Source: GCA-2698665 sp038101125
GTDB taxonomy: Bacteria; Pseudomonadota; Gammaproteobacteria; GCA-002705445; GCA-002716945
DNA length: 48,299 bases
Reading direction: 5' to 3'
Assembly: GCA_038101125.1 (NCBI GenBank)
Contig: JAYNVZ010000008.1
Coordinates: forward strand, 1 to 48,299
The notes beneath the pieces are model-generated. The model saw nothing but the letters and a program-made list of their open reading frames with translations, had not been told where the DNA came from and ran no database searches. Of the stretch, positions 1-9,622 are shown piece by piece. The number at the start of each line of letters is the position of its first letter. Position 1 is the stretch's first letter. A program made the position numbers and the translations under genes.

Positions 1-58
<58 letters not shown>

Positions 59-70
59 CTGTATAGGGAG

Positions 71-97
71 TCTATAATCTATAAATATAATTTTCAA
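71..97 (-). promoter_or_regulatory. possible promoter for tRNA-fMet
   Basis: Minus-strand TTGAAA (97-92) and TATAGA (76-71) are 15 bp apart, overlapping the end of nuoN, with a G/C-rich GACTCCC stretch just downstream of the -10, as in stringently controlled tRNA promoters. The spacing is shorter than ideal, so this is tentative; the tRNA could also be read through from nuo. Confidence 0.3.
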
Positions 98-1542
98 GTA
101 TTAAAGAGACCAGCTAGACTGTATATGCTTATCTCAGAAAGAGAATTTGGAAATAATCCAAGATAAATTAGACCTAAGACTAATAATGAACTGAACACAT
201 AGTTTGGTCTAAAAGACAAAGCATTGTTAAGATCATCAAAATACATTATTTTGATTACTCTTAGATAATAATATGAACCAATGACTGTCATAATGACAGC
301 GAAAACGCTCAACAATATATTACTAGATTGAACTAAAGATTGAATTACAAATAATTTTGCATGGAAGCCCAAGAACGGGGGAATACCAACATAAGAGAGC
401 ATTATTGTCATAATCATAAATGCAACAAGAGGATTAGACTTAGCTAGGCCACTAAGATCCTTGATCTCCTCTATGGGTTTATCGTTAGAAAATAATTCTG
501 ATAGCAAACCAAAGGCCAAAATAGTAGTCATTATATACGTTAAAGTATAAAACATAGATGCTACAAAAGAATCATAAGAACCTATTGAGAGCGCTAAGAG
601 TATAAAGCCAATATTTGCTATAGTAGAATATGCGAGCATCCGCTTAATATTTGTTTGTGCAATTGCAGTGATGTTCCCTATTATTATAGATAAAACTGCT
701 AGTATTTGTAATATGTCTGACCAAAAGACGACCAATCCTGAAAAAACATGTCCCAGTAACTTTATTAAAATTATGAAAATAGCAATTTTTGGTACTGTAC
801 TTAATAATAAAGTAGTCGTGATAAGAGACCCATGGTAAACATCAGGTATCCACATGTGGAATGGTGCTGCTCCGAATTTAAAGGCTAAACTTATAAAGAT
901 AAATGTTAGCGAGAAAACTAATCCTAATACCCTAACATCGCGATCAAGATTAGATAAATTTAATAAGCTAATTTGCTGATAAATTTCATCATAAAGAAGA
1001 CTGCCAGTTAGTCCATAAATCAATGATATACCGAATAATAAAAACCCAGATGACATTGCACCAAGAATATAATACTTCACAGCTGCTTCTGACGAGTAAA
1101 TAGAGTTTTTGTTGAAAGCTATAACAGAATAAAGTGATAGTGAAAGTAATTCTATGCCAAGGTATAATAAAAGAAGATGATTGGAAGAAATCATAATCAT
1201 CATGCCTAAAGTACCAAACAGACTAATTATAAAATACTCAGTCTTATAGAGGTTGAACTTCCTAAGAAATTCATATGTGTAATAAAAAATAATTACCAAT
1301 GATAGTAGAATAAACATCTTAAAAAAATTTGAGAAATTATTTGTCTCATATATTGTTGATGTATTCGATGATAAATACTGTAGATTTATATATATAAAAT
1401 AAATCGAAGAGAATAATAATAATTGAATCAAATAGTAAGAGATGTATTTACGATTAGGTGCTAAAAATAAGTCTATAATTATTATTATTGACAAAGACGT
1501 CACTAGCATTATTTCTGGCAAAATATATAAATAATTTATCAT
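94..1542 (-). CDS. nuoN: NADH-quinone oxidoreductase subunit N
   Basis: This is the last gene of the complex I operon, a Mrp-antiporter-like membrane subunit of about 482 residues and some 14 hydrophobic helices. The signature KRMLAYSTIANIGF (around residue 300) matches the proton-channel helix of the Proton_antipo_M family, and the lysines expected for proton transfer are present. I place the start at the ATG at 1542, which follows the nuoM stop by one base and has GGTGG upstream inside nuoM; a GTG at 1554 would add four residues. It forms part of the proton-pumping arm in the inner membrane with NuoL and NuoM. Confidence 0.95.
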   Translation of the reverse strand: MINYLYILPEIMLVTSLSIIIIIDLFLAPNRKYISYYLIQLLLFSSIYFIYINLQYLSSNTSTIYETNNFSNFFKMFILLSLVIIFYYTYEFLRKFNLYKTEYFIISLFGTLGMMIMISSNHLLLLYLGIELLSLSLYSVIAFNKNSIYSSEAAVKYYILGAMSSGFLLFGISLIYGLTGSLLYDEIYQQISLLNLSNLDRDVRVLGLVFSLTFIFISLAFKFGAAPFHMWIPDVYHGSLITTTLLLSTVPKIAIFIILIKLLGHVFSGLVVFWSDILQILAVLSIIIGNITAIAQTNIKRMLAYSTIANIGFILLALSIGSYDSFVASMFYTLTYIMTTILAFGLLSELFSNDKPIEEIKDLSGLAKSNPLVAFMIMTIMLSYVGIPPFLGFHAKLFVIQSLVQSSNILLSVFAVIMTVIGSYYYLRVIKIMYFDDLNNALSFRPNYVFSSLLVLGLIYLGLFPNSLSEISIYSLAGLFNT

Positions 1543-1543
1543 A

Positions 1544-3055
1544 TCAGTATCCACCAGTGACTATTCTAATCATGTTTAATGACGATTGCTCACTTAACCC
1601 GAGTAAAACTCCTGGTTTAAGACCTATTATGGTTATAGATATTACTAAAAGAAATAATGGCCAAAATTCATATGGACTTATCATTTTCATTGAACTGACT
1701 TTAGACCCTGATATCTTGCCGAATAAAACTCTCTTGCCAAGCCATAGAGAATAGGTTGCAGCAAGCACTAGAGTTAACGATGCTAAGGTCGCATATATAA
1801 AGCTCTCATTCGCTGAAGCGACAAGAACCATGAATTCGCCAACAAATCCAGATGTACCAGGTAGACCTGAATTTGAAAGTAAAAAAAACATCATCAATGC
1901 TGAAAATATTGGCATTACTTGAGCTATTCCAGATTGTTCATCAATAACTCTTGATTTCGTTCTAGAATATATAATGCCAATACACATAAATAATCCAGCT
2001 GAAATTAGCCCATGCGATAACATTTGCATAATTGCACCCTGTAAACCAATATGGCTAATAGTATGCGCTGATGGATCATTATCAAGACTATTAAAGACTA
2101 GAAAAATGCCTAAAGTTACAAAACCCATATGAGCGATAGATGAATATGCTATTAACTTTTTCATATCTTGTTGAGCTATAGCTACAAAACTAATATATAT
2201 AATTGCGATTAGAGATAATGGTATCAGAATTGTATTTAAATATAACCCAGCTTCCGGCGCAATAGGTAATAGAAACCTAATCATTCCATACCCGCCAACT
2301 TTTAAAAGAACCGCAGCAAGTATAACTGATCCAGAAGATGGTGCCTCTACATGAGCATCTGGTAGCCATGTATGTATTGGCCACATTGGTATCTTAATAC
2401 CAAAAGATATCATGAAGGCTAAAAAAATTAATATTTGGGTATCTAGGTTTAGACGAACATTATAAAAATCTAAAATATAAAAACTACCCGACTTAAATGA
2501 TAGATATAATATTGCAACCAACATTAATACAGAACCGAATAATGTATATATGAAAAATTTTATAGTAGCATATACGCGGTTAGGACCACCCCAAATACCA
2601 ATGATCAAAAACAGAGGAATTAACATAGCTTCAAAAAATATATAGAAAAGGATACTATCTAATGCGCAAAAAACTCCTAACAATAATCCCTCTAAAAATA
2701 AAAACAATGCATTATATTTATTATCCTGAGGTCTATTTTCAGAGAAGTTATATATAACAGTTAAAAATGTAATTGACGTTGTTAATAAAATAAAAACAAG
2801 AGAGAAACCATCTACTGCTAAATGATAATTAATACCTAAGTTTTTTATCCATGTATACTTTTCAGTATATTGTAGAGAGTATTGTGTGGCGTCAAAATTA
2901 AAAAGCAATATCATCGAAATAACAAAAGTCAAGAAAGCTAAAAAAATAGAAGAGGTTTTAACAAAAAATTCCTTGTTGGGTAAAAATAATAAGATAAGAC
3001 CACCTAATATAGGTGTCCAAATTAATATTGAAAGTATAGGGATGCTAGAAATCAT
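1544..3055 (-). CDS. nuoM: NADH-quinone oxidoreductase subunit M
   Basis: NuoM has 503 residues, close to the usual length, and is a multi-helix antiporter-like subunit of the complex I membrane arm. It carries the family motifs HTWLPDAHVEAP and KKLIAYSSIAHMGFV around the broken proton-channel helix, and LPGTSGFVGEF near the C-terminal third. The ATG at 3055 overlaps the end of nuoL by 11 bases, implying translational coupling. Nothing unusual in length or residues. Confidence 0.96.
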   Translation of the reverse strand: MISSIPILSILIWTPILGGLILLFLPNKEFFVKTSSIFLAFLTFVISMILLFNFDATQYSLQYTEKYTWIKNLGINYHLAVDGFSLVFILLTTSITFLTVIYNFSENRPQDNKYNALFLFLEGLLLGVFCALDSILFYIFFEAMLIPLFLIIGIWGGPNRVYATIKFFIYTLFGSVLMLVAILYLSFKSGSFYILDFYNVRLNLDTQILIFLAFMISFGIKIPMWPIHTWLPDAHVEAPSSGSVILAAVLLKVGGYGMIRFLLPIAPEAGLYLNTILIPLSLIAIIYISFVAIAQQDMKKLIAYSSIAHMGFVTLGIFLVFNSLDNDPSAHTISHIGLQGAIMQMLSHGLISAGLFMCIGIIYSRTKSRVIDEQSGIAQVMPIFSALMMFFLLSNSGLPGTSGFVGEFMVLVASANESFIYATLASLTLVLAATYSLWLGKRVLFGKISGSKVSSMKMISPYEFWPLFLLVISITIIGLKPGVLLGLSEQSSLNMIRIVTGGY

Positions 3056-4944
3056 AGAATATAATTAAGAAGAACAGCAAACCAATTATCATGGTAAATG
3101 CATAGTGATATATATAACCAGTTTGGAAAAGTCTAATTTTAGATGAAATTACTGAAATAACATTTGCGCTACCATTAATAAAAAAATTATCGATAATGCT
3201 TATATCAAATTTTTTCCATAATAAGTGTGAAGCTTTTTTAATATTTTTAGGAATAAAAGAGTTTGAAAAATTACTAAACCCATATTCACTGAGTAGAATT
3301 TTTTCAAATATTCCAAATTTAGAGAAAATACTAGTGAGTATAATGTTTTTCTTAAAATAAAGCATATACGATATTATCAAACCAAGAAGTAAAGCAAAAA
3401 AACTTAGACTAGTTAAGGAATGTGCTAAGAATGAACTAGAATGGATTATATAAACCTGATAAAAAGAATTTATAGTACTAGAATCAGTAATAGATCCTTT
3501 GAAAAAATTATTAAAAATCACTGTATCAAATAACGCCCAACCTATCATTGCACTAGGTATTGNNNNNNNNNNTTATTATGCTCCTGCTTTATATCTTTTT
3601 TTATCTTGAGCTGATTAGTTCCAAAAAAGACTTTGAAAAATATTTTAGCAGTATATAAAGTAGTCACGATAATGCTCATGACCAACACATAATATATTGA
3701 AGCATTATTATTATATTTGAAGATATCAATTATCAGATCCTTCGAGAAAAAACCAGACATTCCCGGAAAGCCAATTAAAGATAAACCTGCGATCGTAAAT
3801 GTAATAAATGTTATTGGCATCGATACCCTTAAGCCACCCATTTTGTTAATATTCTGTTCATGATGACATTTTAAGATTATAGAACCAGCACATAGAAATA
3901 AAAGCGCTTTAAAGAAAGCATGAGTCAGCAAATGAAATATTGCGAATGAATAATATGATGCACCTAACGCTACTGTCATATATCCTAGTTGAGATATTGT
4001 CGAATAAGCGATAATACGCTTTATATCATCTTGAACAAGGGCAACTATACCCATAAAAAATGCTGTCGATAGTCCCAATATAAGAATTACATCAAGCACA
4101 TAAAGAGAAAGATCATATAATGGNNNNNNNNNNAAATACCTGCTGTTACCATGGTTGCGGCATGGATTAAGGCTGATATTGGTGTTGGTCCCTCCATTGA
4201 ATCGGGCAACCAAAAATGTAATGGTATTTGAGCTGATTTTGCAGCTGCTCCAATAAATAAAAGAATTGCTATCAACGGAAGAATCGCAATTTCACTACCC
4301 AATAATAGAATATTTTGATCAGTTAACATCATGAGGTTATCAAAGAAAACATCATAGTTTAGGCTTTTAATATTGATAAAGATTAGTAATACCCCCAACA
4401 ATAAACCAATATCACCTACCCTATTGACCACAAATGCTTTTAGATTAGCTTTGATGGCACTTTCCTTTTTGTGCCAGAAACCTATCAGCAAATAAGATGA
4501 AAGACCAACAAGCTCCCATCCTATAAATAATTGTAAAAAATTATTTGAAAAGATAATTACAAGCATAGAGAAAGTGAAAAAATTTGTATAGATGAAGAAC
4601 CTTTTAAAACTATCATCTTTATTCATATAAGTTATTGAATAAACATGAACAAAGAAGGAAATAAAAGAAACTATGAAAGCCATTATTACCGTTAAACTAT
4701 CTAGGAGGAAGCCAAGTTGAAGATGATAATCTCCAGTAATATACCAAGTATATAAAAAATACTGTTTGATGAAGCCATCACCAATTAAAAACGGCACAAG
4801 TAATATCAATGATGTTAATGCAGATATACCTATTGATAAATTTGCAATGATGCTTGAAGATCTTTCTGTTAATTCTCTAGAAAATAATAAAATCAATGAC
4901 CCAACCAAAGGTGAAAAAATAATAATTAAAGACATCCAATACAT
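3045..4944 (-). CDS. nuoL: NADH-quinone oxidoreductase subunit L (interrupted by two assembly gaps)
   Basis: This is the distal proton-pumping subunit of complex I, with the long amphipathic lateral helix expected in its C-terminal third (3045-3562). Three pieces are visible: the N-terminal segment ending at ATMVTAGI, a middle segment from PLYDLSLYVLD with KRIIAYSTISQLGYM, and the C-terminal segment from IPSAMIGWALFD. They are separated by 10-N gaps at 4124-4133 and 3563-3572. The reading frame changes across the gaps, so the N runs do not have the true length. By comparison with family members about 20 bases and about a dozen codons are missing. I treat the gene as intact in the organism. 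The start overlaps the nuoK stop by one base (TAATG). Confidence 0.93.
3563..3572. other. assembly gap in nuoL C-terminal third
   Basis: Ten N bases. The upstream frame ends at QEHN and the downstream frame resumes at IPSAMIGW. In homologues a hydrophobic segment of roughly a dozen residues lies between, so the real gap is probably several tens of bases. Confidence 0.95.
4124..4133. other. assembly gap in nuoL middle
   Basis: Ten N bases between VTAGI and PLYDLS. NuoL homologues have about seven residues here, so about 20 bases are missing. A true length of 10 would put the two parts out of frame. Confidence 0.95.
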
Positions 4945-5249
4945 TAGCCCTTCAACCTCCCTATATCCTCAACGTTGATACTTTTTTTATTTCTAAATAG
5001 CACAACTATAATAGCTAGTCCAATAGCAGATTCTGCTGCAACTACAGTTAATATGAAAAACACGAATATTTGTCCTACTAAATCATTTAAATAATTACCA
5101 AAAATAATAAAATTAAAGTTTATTGATAGGAACATTAGTTCTAGTGACATTAGCATGATGATAATATTTTTTCTATTGAGAAATATACCAGCCAAAGCAA
5201 TACTAAATAGTATCGAACTAAGAATTAGATAGTATGACATAGGTATCAT
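4944..5249 (-). CDS. nuoK: NADH-quinone oxidoreductase subunit K
   Basis: A 101-residue three-helix membrane subunit of complex I, the normal length for the family. The two conserved membrane glutamates are present at about residues 37 (MSLELMF) and 73 (VAAESAIGLA), the residues that correspond to Glu36 and Glu72 of E. coli NuoK in the proton path. The start overlaps the nuoJ stop in an ATGA arrangement and the stop overlaps the nuoL start, so translation is coupled on both sides. Confidence 0.96.
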   Translation of the reverse strand: MIPMSYYLILSSILFSIALAGIFLNRKNIIIMLMSLELMFLSINFNFIIFGNYLNDLVGQIFVFFILTVVAAESAIGLAIIVVLFRNKKSINVEDIGRLKG

Positions 5250-5848
5250 TTAGTCTCACCCGAATCCTTTATTATTGTTAGCCTATCTTTTTTGGTTGCG
5301 CTAACTTGTTCAGATGGAACTTGATATTTTGTATCTTGATTTTTAGTATGAGTTAGAGTTATTGCGGAGATTATCCCAAGAAGCAATATCACTGCTGCAA
5401 TCTCAAATGCTATTATATATTCTGTATATAATAAATAACCTAAATTTTTTGTGTTGTCTGTGCCAATAAGATCAATACTCAAAACTATATTCTCATTAGT
5501 ATTTTCAAACTGGCTATAGAAGAATACTGATAATAAACCACTTATTATAAAGAAAAGAAGTATTCCAAAAGGCATATATTTTACAAAACCTTCTCTAGCT
5601 TGTGTAATATTGATATCTAACATCATTACCACAAAAAGAAAAAGCACCATAACGGCTCCAACATATACCAAGATGAGAATAATTGATAAGAACTCAGCAT
5701 TTAACAACATCCAAAGTACTGCTGATGAAAAGAAAGTGAAAACTAAATTTATTGCAGATTTTACTGGATTATTTACTACTACTACACCAATAGCGCTTGC
5801 AAGAACCAATGCTGAAAAAATCAAAAATATTATTAGCTCAATATTCAT
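5246..5848 (-). CDS. nuoJ: NADH-quinone oxidoreductase subunit J
   Basis: A 200-residue membrane subunit with five predicted helices. The conserved segment VYVGAVMVLFLFVVMML, containing the pi-bulge helix of the family, is at about residues 60-77. It sits between nuoI and nuoK in standard order and shares four bases (ATGA) with nuoK. The C-terminal 35 residues are hydrophilic, as is common in longer NuoJ proteins. Confidence 0.95.
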   Translation of the reverse strand: MNIELIIFLIFSALVLASAIGVVVVNNPVKSAINLVFTFFSSAVLWMLLNAEFLSIILILVYVGAVMVLFLFVVMMLDINITQAREGFVKYMPFGILLFFIISGLLSVFFYSQFENTNENIVLSIDLIGTDNTKNLGYLLYTEYIIAFEIAAVILLLGIISAITLTHTKNQDTKYQVPSEQVSATKKDRLTIIKDSGETK

Positions 5849-5856
5849 TCAATTAC

Positions 5857-6339
5857 TCAGTTAATTTTACTTCTATCTTTGATTTCTTCTTTTTCATATA
5901 AATCACCAATTTTTAGAAGTGTTTTTTTACCAATAACTCTCTCACTACGAGATTCAAAATGAAATTCAAAAATTTTAGTTTCCACTATAGCATCAACTGG
6001 GCAGGCCTCTTCACAAAACCCGCAGTATACACACTTAAATAAATCTATATCATACTTTTTGGTTCTTCTGGTTCCATCTTTTCTCATTTCTGTATCAATA
6101 CTTATTGCTAGTGCAGGACAAACTGCTTCACATAGTTTGCAACCAATACATCTTTCTTCGCCATTTGGGTATCTTCTTAATGCATGAAGTCCTCTAAATC
6201 TTGATGATTGAGGTGTTTTTTCTTCTGGATACTGTACAGTGATTGATTTCTTAAAGAGTTTTTTTCCTGTAATAGATAAGCCTTTGAGGATTTCCAATAA
6301 AAATAAACTTTTCAATAACTGTAAAAATTTTTTAATCAT
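5857..6339 (-). CDS. nuoI: NADH-quinone oxidoreductase subunit I, 2x[4Fe-4S] ferredoxin
   Basis: NuoI carries clusters N6a and N6b, passing electrons from NuoG/NuoD-side clusters toward NuoB. Two ferredoxin motifs are visible: CIGCKLCEAVCP and CVYCGFCEEACP. I choose the ATG at 6339 (MIKKFLQLLKSL), giving 160 residues, because it overlaps the nuoH stop as ATGA, the junction used throughout this operon; a longer frame from 6396 would lie deep inside nuoH. The N-terminal amphipathic helix is typical of the membrane-facing surface of this subunit. Confidence 0.95.
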   Translation of the reverse strand: MIKKFLQLLKSLFLLEILKGLSITGKKLFKKSITVQYPEEKTPQSSRFRGLHALRRYPNGEERCIGCKLCEAVCPALAISIDTEMRKDGTRRTKKYDIDLFKCVYCGFCEEACPVDAIVETKIFEFHFESRSERVIGKKTLLKIGDLYEKEEIKDRSKIN

Positions 6340-7358
6340 ATTATAAACCATGGTCCAACTTTGTAATATATCATAATGCCTTCTAAGAAAATCCAAATAA
6401 TTGTGATTGGCAAAAATACTTTCCAGCCGAGTCTCATGATTTGGTCATATCTATACCTAGGTAATGTTGCTCTTAGCCATAAGAATATAAAAATGAAAAA
6501 GAGGGTTTTCAGTGATAGCCAAGCAAAACTTGGAATCCAATCTAGATAAGTTGCCAGAAATGTACCTTCAAATGGAGATAACCATCCACCAAAAAACATT
6601 ATACTGACGAGAATACTAATTAGTATAAGGTTCATGTATTCAGCAAGGAAGAACATAGCAAAAGCTACACCTGAATATTCTACATGAAAACCCGCCACAA
6701 TCTCAGACTCCCCCTCCGAAACATCGAATGGCGCTCTATTAGTTTCTGCTATACCTGCTATCAGATAAATAATAAATAGTGGGAATAATGGTAACCAATA
6801 CCAATTAAGTACTCCTCCTCTTTGAGATATGATTATATCTTGCAAATTAAGACTACCTGCAGCCATGAGTACTCCAACTAATGCAAAACCCATAGCAATT
6901 TCATAAGCAATAATTTGTGCTGCAGATCTCATTGAGCCTAAAAACGCATATTTTGAATTTGATGCCCATCCTGCCAATATAACACCATAAACACTCAAAG
7001 AAGTTAAAGCCAGGATAAATAAAAGACCAGCATTAATATCTGCGATAACAAAATATTCAGACAAAGGAATAACCGACCAAACTAGTAGAGATGGAACCAG
7101 CATAATTATAGGTGCAGTTAAAAAAAGTCCTTTATTGGCATTTGATGGTATAATAATTTCTTTTGTAAGTAACTTGATTACATCTGCGATTGGCTGAAGA
7201 AAACCAAAGGGGCCAACTCTTGTTGGGCCTAACCTGGATTGCATGAAGCCAATAATTTTCCTTTCGGAATAAGTCGTATACGCTACGATTAAAAATAAAG
7301 GCAGGACTACAATAATTATCTCGAATATAATATTCAAAAAAATAAAAAAATTATTCAT
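6336..7358 (-). CDS. nuoH: NADH-quinone oxidoreductase subunit H
   Basis: A 340-residue membrane subunit at the junction with the hydrophilic arm, lining the quinone cavity. Diagnostic motifs are RLGPTRVGPFGFLQPIAD (near residue 45) and AETNRAPFDVSEGESEIVAG (near residue 205), the acidic loop being part of the proton-coupling funnel. Eight hydrophobic helices are apparent. It overlaps the nuoG stop by four bases and the nuoI start by four bases. Confidence 0.96.
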   Translation of the reverse strand: MNNFFIFLNIIFEIIIVVLPLFLIVAYTTYSERKIIGFMQSRLGPTRVGPFGFLQPIADVIKLLTKEIIIPSNANKGLFLTAPIIMLVPSLLVWSVIPLSEYFVIADINAGLLFILALTSLSVYGVILAGWASNSKYAFLGSMRSAAQIIAYEIAMGFALVGVLMAAGSLNLQDIIISQRGGVLNWYWLPLFPLFIIYLIAGIAETNRAPFDVSEGESEIVAGFHVEYSGVAFAMFFLAEYMNLILISILVSIMFFGGWLSPFEGTFLATYLDWIPSFAWLSLKTLFFIFIFLWLRATLPRYRYDQIMRLGWKVFLPITIIWIFLEGIMIYYKVGPWFII

Positions 7359-9622
7359 AGTTTTAACTCTATATTTGATGACTTAGGAATAACACATTGA
7401 TCATCAAGGGTGGATGATGGGAAAATAATTGTGTTATTAGATAAATTCTTATTAACTACAATTCTTTTGTCTATATCTCTTATATTAAATTCATCTAAAT
7501 ATTCAGAATTAATTTTATCAAACTTATTTTTTAAGTTTTCTGAGATAAATATATTTTGCTCTTTTGACTGTAAAGTTAATTGTAAAGATTTTGAACGCTT
7601 AACTATTGAGTCTGACCTATAAAGATGTCTCCTAGAAAAGAAGAAGATTTCGCTGTCATTATTATAATTATTAGTTAATTTAACTGCAGATAAGCTCGCT
7701 GAAGTATGGTCTATACCATTAATAGACTCGATCAACTCTTCGCGTACCTTATCATGCTGTTTATATGAATCAAGATTGAAACCAGCATATATTTTACTTA
7801 ATACATCCCACCCTTCAAAGATATTATTATTACTCTTAACTATATTCTCAAAATATTGATCCTTTCCTTCTATATTTATAAAACTTCCTTTTGTCTCAGC
7901 ATAAGTCGAAATAGGGATAATTATATCAGCATATTTTTCAATCATTGGCGTAAGGTAGTTAGTAAAAATAATATTGCATTTAGATTCTTTTAAAGAATCT
8001 TCTAAAAGCTTTATATCATGAAAATCTAATTCTGGCTCAAGATTATATAAAACATATGATGAGAGTTTCTTTTTTAACATATCATATGAATTTAAGCCTA
8101 TTTTATTAAGTTGTTTGCCGCCAACGTCTCGATGGGGTATATTTCCCGTCACCCATGCACCTGTAGTATTACAGTGGTCAGTTAAAAATCCCATATCAGC
8201 TTTTAGACTTTCACAATACTTATGTATAACCGCCAGGATGTCTGACTGATTATGTAATCTAGATATTGATGGCCCGTTTATCACCAGTGTTTTTTGGGTT
8301 TTGTTTATATCTAACATATGAGTATTATTTAGAAATAATGAAACTAATTCATTATTGTTAGTAGTTTTTTTATAAACTAGGTTGAAATCTTCATCAGAAG
8401 AATCAAAATTAATCGAATGTATTTTGGTATTTTTTTTTGTTGCTTGATTTAATCTAATTGATAACACAGGGAACTCAGATTTTATATTTACACCAATTAG
8501 TAGGATATTATCATAAGATTCTAAGTTATTAAGATCACTACCCAAAGACGGCATAATGGGATAATTATCCTGATAAGAGAAATCACATTCATTTGTTCTA
8601 TGATCAATATTATTAATACTTAACCCTCTAAATAGTTTTTGAAAAAGATAAAGCTCTTCATTTGTAGACCTAGGAGAAATTAAACATCCGACATTGTCTG
8701 ATCCATTTTTGTTGATTGAGTTTTTTAGTAGCTCACATACCTTCTCTACCACAAGCTGTTTATCCAACTCAATGAGTTTATTATCCTCTCTGATTAATGA
8801 CTTATAAATCCTATCTTTGGAATATATACCCTCATAACCAAATCTATCTCTATCTGATAGCCAAGTTTGATTAATATCAGGATTCTCCTTAGGGACAGCT
8901 CTAAGAATTTTATCTTTGTATGTATGATAAAAGATATTAGAGCCTAAGCAATCATGAGGTGATATTCCAGAACGTTCCCTTAGATCCCATGTTCTTGCCT
9001 TATATCTATATGGCTTATTATTTAATGCGCCTACTGGACAAAGATCTATCATATTACCAGATAATTCAGATGTTATATTATTATCAATAAATACATCTAT
9101 TCTCATATCCTCGCCTCTATTCAATAAACCAAGCTCTTTCACATTACTAATTTCTTCGCCAAACCTTACACATCTAGAACAATGAATACATCTTGTCATA
9201 TCAGTTGACACAAGTGGACTAACATCTTTATCTATAACAACTCTTTTTAATTGCATATATGTAGAATGATCATCACCATGTTCTAATGAAACATCTTGTA
9301 ATTCACATTCACCTCCCTGATCACAAATTGGACAGTCTAAAGGATGATTTATCAATAAGAACTCCATTGAACTTTTTTGAGCATCTTTTGTTTTTTTAGA
9401 TTTAGTATATATCTTCATATCCTCTCTTACGGGAGTGGAGCAAGCTGGCTGAGCATTTTTAACACCTTCTATATCTACCAAACACATCCTACAACTTGCA
9501 ACAACCGATAGATGTTTGTGGTAACAGAAACGTGGTATATGGATTCCAGCTCTATCTGAAAGTTGAATTATAGTTTCTTCGGGCAAGGCATCATATTCTT
9601 TGTCATTAATAAAAACTTTCAT
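7355..9622 (-). CDS. nuoG: NADH-quinone oxidoreductase subunit G
   Basis: A 755-residue peripheral-arm subunit. The N-terminus has the [2Fe-2S] pattern RFCYHKHLS..SCRMCLVD...C (residues about 33-61), then the NuoG region HPLDCPICDQGGECELQD, then CIHCSRCVRFGEE and DLCPVGAL for further [4Fe-4S] clusters. The rest is a molybdopterin-oxidoreductase-like domain without an obvious cofactor role. It is shorter than E. coli NuoG (about 908) but within the range of other NuoG proteins. It starts one base after the nuoF stop. The C-terminal third is less conserved and rich in Asn and Ser. Confidence 0.95.
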   Translation of the reverse strand: MKVFINDKEYDALPEETIIQLSDRAGIHIPRFCYHKHLSVVASCRMCLVDIEGVKNAQPACSTPVREDMKIYTKSKKTKDAQKSSMEFLLINHPLDCPICDQGGECELQDVSLEHGDDHSTYMQLKRVVIDKDVSPLVSTDMTRCIHCSRCVRFGEEISNVKELGLLNRGEDMRIDVFIDNNITSELSGNMIDLCPVGALNNKPYRYKARTWDLRERSGISPHDCLGSNIFYHTYKDKILRAVPKENPDINQTWLSDRDRFGYEGIYSKDRIYKSLIREDNKLIELDKQLVVEKVCELLKNSINKNGSDNVGCLISPRSTNEELYLFQKLFRGLSINNIDHRTNECDFSYQDNYPIMPSLGSDLNNLESYDNILLIGVNIKSEFPVLSIRLNQATKKNTKIHSINFDSSDEDFNLVYKKTTNNNELVSLFLNNTHMLDINKTQKTLVINGPSISRLHNQSDILAVIHKYCESLKADMGFLTDHCNTTGAWVTGNIPHRDVGGKQLNKIGLNSYDMLKKKLSSYVLYNLEPELDFHDIKLLEDSLKESKCNIIFTNYLTPMIEKYADIIIPISTYAETKGSFINIEGKDQYFENIVKSNNNIFEGWDVLSKIYAGFNLDSYKQHDKVREELIESINGIDHTSASLSAVKLTNNYNNDSEIFFFSRRHLYRSDSIVKRSKSLQLTLQSKEQNIFISENLKNKFDKINSEYLDEFNIRDIDKRIVVNKNLSNNTIIFPSSTLDDQCVIPKSSNIELKL